Assembly (NCBI GenBank): GCA_016866775.1
Contig: VGLJ01000046.1
Span: forward strand, 1-38,489
Reading direction: 5' to 3'
DNA: 38,489 nucleotides
DNA from: Candidatus Rokuibacteriota bacterium
Lineage (GTDB): Bacteria > Methylomirabilota > Methylomirabilia > Rokubacteriales > CSP1-6
The notes beneath the pieces are model-generated. The model was not told where the DNA came from and made no database searches. It was given only the letters and a program-made list of their open reading frames with translations. Positions 33,035 through 38,489 of the stretch are shown here, in pieces. Numbering within the stretch: the stretch's first letter is position 1; every line of letters starts with the position of its first letter. The translations under genes were made by a program, and so were the position numbers.

Positions 33035-33733
33035 ATGTACCTCTACGGGCAGTACTGTCCGGTCGCGCGCGCGGCGGAGATCCTCGCCGATCGCTGGACG
33101 CTGCTGATCGTCCGCGAGCTGCTCATCGACATGAAGCACTTCAACGAGCTGGAGCGCGGGCTGCCGCGAATGTCGCGCACGCTGCTCGCCGAACGCCTGC
33201 GGCGCCTCGCGAAGACCGGCGTCCTCGAACGGCACGAGGCCCCGCGCGGCAAACGCACCGAGTACCGTCTGACTCCCGCGGGGCGCGAGCTGAAGCCGAT
33301 CGTCGACGCGTTCTGCGAATGGGGCGCGCGCTGGGCGTTCGGGCCGCCGCGCCCGAACGAGCTCGATCCGCTCGTGCTCCTGTGGTGGATGCGCCGGCGC
33401 GTCCGCTTCGACCAGATTCCGCGTCGCCGCGTGGTGATTCAATTCGATTTCCGCGGCGGGCCGCCCCGAACGTACTGGCTCCTGATCGAGCCGACCGAGG
33501 CGTCGATCTGCCTCACGCATCCCCGCTTCGACGTCGACGTGATCGTGACCGCGGACATCCGCGCGCTCTATCAGGTGTGGCTCGCACGGATCCTTCTCGA
33601 GGACGCCATCCGCCAGCGGCACGTTCGGGTGGACGGGACGCCGTCGGATGTCCAGGCGTTCCCGTTGTGGTTCGCACGGAGCGGCATGGCCGCCACCGTT
33701 CGCGCGGCGCTCGTCAGCTCCCGCGGTAGGTGA
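33035..33733 (+). CDS. HxlR-family transcriptional regulator with SCP2-like C-terminal domain
   Basis: This 232-residue protein begins MYLYGQYCPVARAAEILADR. The HxlR winged helix spans residues 1-100: CPVARAAEILADRWTLLIVR, FNELERGLPRMSRTLLAERL as recognition region, and KRTEYRLTPAGREL as the wing. The N-terminal Cys-8 lies where redox-active Cys occurs in this family. Residues 115-225 (RYWLLIE-like strands, DVDVIVTADIRALYQVWLAR, VRVDGTPSDVQAFPLWFARS) resemble an SCP2 sterol-carrier fold, which may bind a hydrophobic effector. Targets are probably its own promoter and the divergent cupin, through the inverted repeat upstream. Its 3' end overlaps the HIU hydrolase 3' end by 20 bp. Confidence 0.9.
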   Translation: MYLYGQYCPVARAAEILADRWTLLIVRELLIDMKHFNELERGLPRMSRTLLAERLRRLAKTGVLERHEAPRGKRTEYRLTPAGRELKPIVDAFCEWGARWAFGPPRPNELDPLVLLWWMRRRVRFDQIPRRRVVIQFDFRGGPPRTYWLLIEPTEASICLTHPRFDVDVIVTADIRALYQVWLARILLEDAIRQRHVRVDGTPSDVQAFPLWFARSGMAATVRAALVSSRGR

Positions 33734-34067
33734 CGTAGCCGTACGGCGAGACCAGGAGCGGCACGTGGTAGTGCCCGCCGCCCGCCGCCGTCGCGAATCG
33801 GACGGGCACGACATCGAGGAACGGGGGGTCCGCGAGCGCCCCGCCCGCGGCGCGGAAGTACGCGCCGACGTGAAAGAGGAGCTCGTAGCGCCCCGGCTTC
33901 ATCTCGCCCGGGGTGAGCAGTGGCGCGTCCGTCCGGCCGTCGGCGTTGGTCGTCGCGGTCTTGATGAGTCGCGCGCGCCCGTCGGCGTCCACCTCCGAGA
34001 GGTCGATGCGCACGCCGCCGGCCGGGCGGCCGCGCGCGGTGTCGAGCACGTGCGTCGTCAGGCTCAT
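33714..34067 (-). CDS. 5-hydroxyisourate hydrolase (transthyretin-like)
   Basis: The start is ATG at 34067, in an ATGA overlap with the OHCU decarboxylase. The 117-residue protein has the HIUase signatures: LTTHVLDTARGRPAGGVRID at the N-terminus with catalytic His, GRYELLFHVGAYF in the middle, and the diagnostic C-terminal HYHVPLLVSPYGYVTYRGS ending in YRGS. It hydrolyses 5-hydroxyisourate to OHCU. No signal peptide is present, so it is cytoplasmic. Together with the two preceding genes it completes the conversion of urate to (S)-allantoin. Confidence 0.97.
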   Translation of the reverse strand: MSLTTHVLDTARGRPAGGVRIDLSEVDADGRARLIKTATTNADGRTDAPLLTPGEMKPGRYELLFHVGAYFRAAGGALADPPFLDVVPVRFATAAGGGHYHVPLLVSPYGYVTYRGS

Positions 34068-34573
34068 CCGAGCGCGTCGAGGCGCAGGCGCGCGATCTCC
34101 GCGATCTGCGTCAGCGCCGTCGCGATCTCCTCGTCCTCGCTGTTGCGCAAGCGGGTCTCGAACGCGGCGAGGATCGCGTGCTTGTCGTGGCGGCGCACCG
34201 CGATGATGAACGGAAAGCCGAACTTCTCGCGGTACGCCGCGTTCAGGCGCTCGAACCGCGCGTACTCCTCGTCGGTGAGGCGATCCAGCCCGGCGCTCGC
34301 TTGCTCCGCCACCGACGACGCCGTCATCGTCCCCGCGCGCGCGGCCGTGCCGGCGAGGTCCGGATGCGCGCGGATCAACGCGAGCTGCTCCTCGCGCGAC
34401 GCCGTCTCCACCATCGCGACCATCACCGCGTGCAGCGCCTCGACGCTGGCGAACGGGCGGCACTCGAACGCGTGCTCCGCGACCCAGGGCGAGTCCTCGA
34501 AGACGCCGCCGAGCAGGGCGCGGAACTCGCCGCGCTCGAGCCGGTTGACCACCGCGATCGACGGCGCGGCCAC
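34064..34573 (-). CDS. 2-oxo-4-hydroxy-4-carboxy-5-ureidoimidazoline (OHCU) decarboxylase
   Basis: The start is GTG at 34573 with GGAAGGA upstream. The 169-residue helical protein has LALIRAHPDLAGTAARAG with the catalytic His, SSVAEQASAGLDRLTDEEYA with the conserved Glu/Gln, LNAAYREKFGFPFIIAVR, and a C-terminal Arg-rich helix (AAFETRLRNSEDEE). It decarboxylates OHCU stereospecifically to (S)-allantoin. It lies 14 nt after PuuD and overlaps the HIUase start, so the three are produced together. Confidence 0.96.
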   Translation of the reverse strand: MAAPSIAVVNRLERGEFRALLGGVFEDSPWVAEHAFECRPFASVEALHAVMVAMVETASREEQLALIRAHPDLAGTAARAGTMTASSVAEQASAGLDRLTDEEYARFERLNAAYREKFGFPFIIAVRRHDKHAILAAFETRLRNSEDEEIATALTQIAEIARLRLDALG

Positions 34574-34587
34574 CTGACGTCCTTCCG

Positions 34588-35799
34588 CTACGGGCGCGCC
34601 GGGGCGCCGTCGAGGGCGGCGCCCTGCGCGATCCACCGCGCGAGGAGCGCGCGCTCCAGCTCCGTGATGCCGGTTTTGTTCGCGAGCGGCATGTTCTTCA
34701 GCAGCACCACGCGCGTGCGGATCGTCTCGGCGTGCGCGCGGATGCTCTCGGGCGCGTCGAACGTCACGTTGTTCGGCGCCACCTTGAAGACGTCGTCGGT
34801 CGGCGTCCGCGAGTGGCACGAGACGCAGCGGCGCTCGATCACGCCTTTGACCGCCGCGAACGCGACGCGGTCGCCGCCCCCGGCTCCGCCGCCGAGCCAC
34901 GCGGGCGACGTCAGAAAGACGGCGACACCCAGCGCGGCCGCCGCCGGCACGAGCCACCAGTCGGTCGGCTTGCCCTTGTCGCGCGCGAGCATGACCTGGC
35001 GCACGGCGGCGCCGGCGACGATCAGCAGCACCAGCATCAGCCAGTTGAGCGGGTGCGCGTAGAGCGCCGGGTAGTGGTGCGACAGCATCATGAAGATCAC
35101 GGGGAACGTGACGTAGCTGTTGTGCGTCGAGCGCTGCTTGGCGCGCGTCGAGAGCGTGTCGTCCACCGTGCGCCCGGCTTCGGCGGACGCGATCAGATCC
35201 TTCTGCGCGGGGATGATCCGCATCCAGACGTTCGCCACCATGATCGTGCCGAGCATCGCGCCGACGTGGATGAACGCCGCGCGCCCGCTCAGCACCCGCG
35301 TCAGGCCGTAGACGACCGCGAAGAGCAGGATCCACGACACGACGACGGCAGGGCGTCCGGACCCGCGCGCGAGCGGCGACGTCCAGATCTGGTCGTACAC
35401 CGCCCACGAGACGATCAAGAGTCCGACGCCGACGACGGCCGCCCACCCCGGCGTGATCGACGACACCGCGGGATCGACGAGGTAGAGGCCGCCCGTCATG
35501 TAGTAGACGAGCACCAGCAGCGGGAACCCGGTGAGGAACGTCATGCCCGCTTCCCACTTGAACCAGTGAATCGGTGACGGCAGCTGCCCGGGCGGCAGCT
35601 TGCGCCGCTCGACGAGGTAGAACCCGCCGCTGTGCAGCAGCCACGTGTAGCCTTCGAGGTCCGGACGCGAGAGATTCGTGCGGATCAGCGCGGCGTCGAG
35701 CCACATGAAGTAGAGCGACGTGCCGATCCAGCCGATGCCCGCGATGAGGTGCGCCCAGCGGAGCCCGAGGTTGAGCCAGTCGAGAATCACCGCGTCCAC
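34588..35799 (-). CDS. puuD: Membrane urate hydroxylase with C-terminal cytochrome c domain
   Basis: This 403-residue inner-membrane protein has about eight or nine helices, beginning LNLGLRWAHLIAGIGWIGTS and including HSGGFYLVERRKLPPG, THNSYVTFPVIFMMLSHHYP, characteristic of PuuD. The C-terminal 80 residues form a cytochrome c domain with heme motif CVSCH (RRCVSCHSRTPTDDVF) and the Met ligand probably in LLKNMPLANKTGI. PuuD oxidises urate to 5-hydroxyisourate and passes electrons to the respiratory chain instead of releasing H2O2 as uricase does. It starts 3 nt after the ABC permease, tying purine import and oxidation into one transcript. Confidence 0.95.
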   Translation of the reverse strand: MDAVILDWLNLGLRWAHLIAGIGWIGTSLYFMWLDAALIRTNLSRPDLEGYTWLLHSGGFYLVERRKLPPGQLPSPIHWFKWEAGMTFLTGFPLLVLVYYMTGGLYLVDPAVSSITPGWAAVVGVGLLIVSWAVYDQIWTSPLARGSGRPAVVVSWILLFAVVYGLTRVLSGRAAFIHVGAMLGTIMVANVWMRIIPAQKDLIASAEAGRTVDDTLSTRAKQRSTHNSYVTFPVIFMMLSHHYPALYAHPLNWLMLVLLIVAGAAVRQVMLARDKGKPTDWWLVPAAAALGVAVFLTSPAWLGGGAGGGDRVAFAAVKGVIERRCVSCHSRTPTDDVFKVAPNNVTFDAPESIRAHAETIRTRVVLLKNMPLANKTGITELERALLARWIAQGAALDGAPARP

Positions 35800-35802
35800 G
35801 CG

Positions 35803-36555
35803 CTACTCCGCGTAGGCCCAGCCGGTCATCCGGCGCTCGATCACCGCGAAGATCCCGTAGAGCACGACGCCCATCGCGGCGAGGACGAAGAGTCCGCCGA
35901 ACGCGAGCGCCGTGTTGAAGTCCGACGCGGCCACCGCCATCAGATAGCCGATGCCGGCGTTCGACGCAACCGTCTCCGAGATGACCGAGCCCACGAACGC
36001 GGACGAGACCGCGACCTTCAGCGAGGCGAAGAAGAGCGGCATCGTGCGCGGCACGCCGACCTTGCGGAAGATCTGCCATCGCGAGGCGCCGAGCACCCGC
36101 AGCACGTCGCGCAGCTCCGACTCCAGCGTCGCGAGGCCGACCGCGACGTTCACGGCGACGGGGAAGAACGCGAGGAGGAACGCCGTGAGCACGGCCGGCA
36201 CCGTGCCGATGCCGAACCACATGACGAGCAGCGGAACGACCGCGGCCTTGGGGATGCTGTTGAAGCCGACGAGCAGGGGGTAGAGCGCGTCGTGCACGGC
36301 GGCCGACGCGCCGATCGCGAAGCCGAGCAGGAGGCCGAGGCCGACGGCGGCGCCGAAGCCGATCATCGTGGTGACGAGCGTGTACCGCGCGTGGAACGCG
36401 ATCGGTCCGGCGGTGCTCGCCATCGTCTGCGCGATGCCGCTCGGCGGCGGCAACACGATCGGCTGGATCCGGAAGAGCGGCACGGCCACTTCCCAGAGGA
36501 GCACGAGCGCCGCGAACACGGCGAGCGGCAGGACGACCTTGCGCGCGCGCTTCAC
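35803..36555 (-). CDS. ABC transporter permease (NitT/TauT type)
   Basis: This 250-residue inner-membrane protein begins at GTG 36555, in GTGA overlap with the ATPase. Six helices and the EAA loop VLGASRWQIFRKVGVPRTMP followed by LFFASLKVAVSSAFVGSVI fit importers with NMT1-like binding proteins. Placed immediately ahead of puuD, it most likely imports urate or another purine, although the family also carries sulfonates, nitrate and pyrimidine precursors. The first helix VVLPLAVFAALVLLWEVAV lies after a basic start, in the usual orientation. Confidence 0.92.
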   Translation of the reverse strand: MKRARKVVLPLAVFAALVLLWEVAVPLFRIQPIVLPPPSGIAQTMASTAGPIAFHARYTLVTTMIGFGAAVGLGLLLGFAIGASAAVHDALYPLLVGFNSIPKAAVVPLLVMWFGIGTVPAVLTAFLLAFFPVAVNVAVGLATLESELRDVLRVLGASRWQIFRKVGVPRTMPLFFASLKVAVSSAFVGSVISETVASNAGIGYLMAVAASDFNTALAFGGLFVLAAMGVVLYGIFAVIERRMTGWAYAE

Positions 36556-37289
36556 GCGACGGCTCCGCGCGGCGGCCGGATCTCGTCGCGCATCTGGCGG
36601 ATCAGCTCGGTCCCGTCATGGCTGTAGAGGTCGGCCATGCTCCGCGGCGCGGCGAATGTCACCGGATGCACGTACGCGAGGCGCCCGGGATGCGTGCGCA
36701 TCACGTAGATCGTGTCCGCGAGGAACACGGCCTCGCGCAGATCGTGGGTCACCAGCACGCCCGTGAACTCGCGCTCGAGGCGGAGCGCCTGGTGCAGCTC
36801 CCACATCTCCTCCCGCGTGAACGCGTCGAGCGCGGCGAAGGGCTCGTCGAGCAGGAGCAGCGCGGGCTCGTGGATCAGCGCGCGGCAGAGGCTCACGCGC
36901 TGGCGCATGCCGCCGGAGAGCTCGCGCGGCTGCCGATGCTCCGAGCCTTCGAGCCCGACCGTGTGGAGGAGACGCAGCGCCCGCTCCCGCCACGCGGCGC
37001 GCTCCGGCGCGCGCGGGTCGCCGTTCTCGCGGAGGATCTCCAGCGGAAGGAGCAGGTTGTCGAGCACCGTGCGCCACGGCAGCAGCACGGGGTTCTGGAA
37101 CGCCATGCCGACGTTCTTCAGCGGCCGCGTGACCGCCTGTCCGTCGACGAGGACGCTGCCGTGCGAGGTGGTGAGCAGTCCGGCGATCAGCTTGAGCAGC
37201 GTCGACTTGCCGCAGCCGCTCGGCCCGACGAACGCGACGGTCGCGCCGCGCGGCACGTCGAGCGACACCCCTTCGACGGCGCGGATCAC
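36552..37289 (-). CDS. ABC transporter ATP-binding protein (NitT/TauT type), start probably further upstream
   Basis: Walker [11 protein letters not shown]-loop MAFQNPVLLPWRTV, signature LSGGMRQRVSLCRAL, Walker B LLLLDEPFAALDA and switch VTHDLREAVFLADTI are all present. Starting at GTG 37289 would omit the first strand of the fold. The same frame reads upstream NAVSLRDVGLDYRTSDGR, the expected beginning, back to an ATT at 37346-37344 that shares bases with the binding-protein stop (GATTAA). No ATG, GTG or TTG lies between the two in frame, so either a rare ATT start preceded by GGAAG is used or the protein is shortened. With the ATT start it would have 264 residues, close to the usual length. 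Confidence 0.92.
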   Translation of the reverse strand: MIRAVEGVSLDVPRGATVAFVGPSGCGKSTLLKLIAGLLTTSHGSVLVDGQAVTRPLKNVGMAFQNPVLLPWRTVLDNLLLPLEILRENGDPRAPERAAWRERALRLLHTVGLEGSEHRQPRELSGGMRQRVSLCRALIHEPALLLLDEPFAALDAFTREEMWELHQALRLEREFTGVLVTHDLREAVFLADTIYVMRTHPGRLAYVHPVTFAAPRSMADLYSHDGTELIRQMRDEIRPPRGAVA

Positions 37290-37341
37290 GCGCCCGTCGC
37301 TCGTCCGGTAGTCGAGGCCGACGTCGCGGAGCGAGACCGCG

Positions 37342-38358
37342 TTAATCGAGCTTCCGCTCCGCGGCCGGCGGCAGGTAGGCGCCGGTGAACACCTGCGCGA
37401 CGGTGGGCTTCGACGGCAGCTCGAACGAGACGGCGACCTGATCGATCGCGCGCTGCATCCGCGCCGGGTCGACGGCGAGGAGCCCGTTGCGGCGGACCTC
37501 GTCGTTGACCATGTTCGCGGCGATCGCGAGCTGCAGGCGCTTCAGTTCGGTCGCCTCGTTCGACAGCGGCTCGGCGGCCTTGATGTGCGTGATGGCCGTC
37601 TTCGGATCTTTGAGCGCCGCCTTGAACCCGGTGTTCAGCGCGGCGAGGAAGCGCCGCACGGTCTCCTCGTTCGCCTTGAGCCAGTCGACGCGCACGACGA
37701 CGGCGTTGCCGTAGAGGTCGATGCCGTAGTCGCTGTACTTGAACGCGACGACCTCGCTCTCCGGGACCTTGAGGTTCTCGGTGAGGTTGAGGAAGCCGGT
37801 GAAGTAGAAGCCGGAGATCGCCTTCACGTCGCCCTTCACGAGCGCGGGCTCGCGCAGCGGCGGCGCCATGTTCGTCCACGTCACGCTGTCCGCCGGCAGC
37901 CCGACGTTCTTCGCGAAGATGGGCCAGAGCCGCCGCGGCGCATCGCCCGCCGGCGCGCCGATCGTGGCGCCCTTCAGATCCTTCGGCTCCTTGATCCCGT
38001 TCTTCTTCAGCGAGAGCAGCGAGAACGGCGGCGAGTTCAAGACGATGCCCACGGCGATCAACGGCGTCTGCGGGTTCTTCACGTTGTACTCGATCATCGA
38101 GTTGATGTCGCCGTAGCCCATGTCGTAGGTGCCGGTCGCCACCTGCTCGATGGTCTTCTGCGAGCCCGTCCCGCGATCGATCGTGACGTCGAGGCCCCTG
38201 GCCTGGAACGCGCCGGTCGCCTTCGCCGTGATGAACGGCGCCTGCGGCCCCTGGATCTGCCAGTCGAGCGCGAACTTCACCTTGGTCTGCGCGCCGGCGG
38301 CGGGGGCGAGGGCGAGGACGGCGAGGACCGCGATCGCGAGCATCCGCGTGATCGTCAT
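37342..38358 (-). CDS. ABC transporter substrate-binding protein (NMT1/SsuA-like)
   Basis: The start is ATG at 38358 with GGAG 8 nt upstream. The 338-residue protein has a Sec-type signal ending at APAAGAQ and then VKFALDWQIQGPQAPFITAK, DVTIDRGTGSQKTIEQVATG and MGYGDINSMIEY, the standard lobe-1 blocks of NMT1-like binding proteins. It is the first gene of the urate operon and so its ligand is inferred to be a purine or purine breakdown product. It shares only the fold with the Tat-exported binding protein at 29300-30325, which suggests different ligands. Confidence 0.92.
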   Translation of the reverse strand: MTITRMLAIAVLAVLALAPAAGAQTKVKFALDWQIQGPQAPFITAKATGAFQARGLDVTIDRGTGSQKTIEQVATGTYDMGYGDINSMIEYNVKNPQTPLIAVGIVLNSPPFSLLSLKKNGIKEPKDLKGATIGAPAGDAPRRLWPIFAKNVGLPADSVTWTNMAPPLREPALVKGDVKAISGFYFTGFLNLTENLKVPESEVVAFKYSDYGIDLYGNAVVVRVDWLKANEETVRRFLAALNTGFKAALKDPKTAITHIKAAEPLSNEATELKRLQLAIAANMVNDEVRRNGLLAVDPARMQRAIDQVAVSFELPSKPTVAQVFTGAYLPPAAERKLD

Positions 38359-38489
38359 GGGCGTCTCCGTGCGCCGGTCACGCCGGCGCGGTGCAGTGAA
38401 TGAAAGTTTCATCCGGCGAAGGCATGGCGAGCCACGCCGGCCCCGAGTCATGCGCGGGCGCCCGCGAGGGCGCACGTGAAGCGTTGACA
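38359..38489 (-). promoter_or_regulatory. Upstream region of the urate operon
   Basis: This 131-bp non-coding end of the window should carry the operon promoter. A palindrome ATGAAA-G-TTTCAT occupies 38400-38412, about 42 bp upstream of the start codon, and a small inverted repeat CGCCGG/CCGGCG lies near 38373-38388. No clear -35/-10 pair is visible. The palindrome is a candidate site for a purine-responsive regulator encoded elsewhere. Confidence 0.4.

Overview
This is GC-rich, gene-dense bacterial DNA. Genes are packed head to tail with 1-14 nt gaps or ATGA/GTGA overlaps. Three luciferase-like (LLM) flavin oxidoreductases, two NMT1-type ABC importers, several molybdenum hydroxylase subunits, a UbiD decarboxylase, creatininase and cytosine-deaminase-like hydrolases, RidA proteins and a membrane urate hydroxylase (PuuD) suggest an aerobic soil heterotroph, perhaps Candidatus Rokubacteria/Methylomirabilota or a proteobacterium. 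That placement is inference; no marker in the window fixes it.

Layout. (1) 1-219: end of an insertion sequence with a truncated transposase. (2) 220-5935, minus: two related secreted FecR-domain proteins around an LLM oxidoreductase, then nitroreductase and cupin; the larger FecR protein has 72-bp tandem repeats and a beta-solenoid-like tail. (3) aroC (minus), then MFS transporter, cyclase-family hydrolase, a damaged caspase-like gene, a PIN-domain remnant and an ArgD-like aminotransferase. (4) 11989-23801, minus: compact eight-gene run of acyl-CoA synthetase, enoyl-CoA hydratase, UbiD, molybdenum hydroxylase large subunit, RidA (broken), LLM, FAD subunit and fused 2Fe-2S/molybdenum subunit. 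(5) BI-1 family membrane protein and a frameshifted adenylate cyclase. (6) 25889-32315, minus: LLM, creatininase, ABC importer, amidohydrolase, RidA. (7) Cupin with an in-frame stop, divergent from an HxlR-type regulator. (8) 33714-38358, minus: ABC importer, urate hydroxylase PuuD, OHCU decarboxylase and HIU hydrolase, i.e. the complete urate-to-allantoin route with a transporter.

Together the minus-strand clusters look like uptake and oxidative breakdown of nitrogen heterocycles (purines, pyrimidine-like rings, possibly N-heteroaromatic acids). LLM oxidoreductase plus RidA recurs in two clusters, echoing the RutA/RutC logic of pyrimidine catabolism, but with different partners.

The most unusual observation is a dispersed double-hairpin repeat of about 75 bp present twice (3501-3574 and 27410-27487). 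One copy is intergenic; the other lies inside, and in frame with, the amidohydrolase gene. One hairpin differs between copies by two compensatory base-pair changes, so the folded structure appears to be conserved. The window also has an unusual number of lesions: a nonsense codon, an internal deletion, a deletion-fusion and two apparent frameshifts in one gene. These are either genuine decay or assembly errors.
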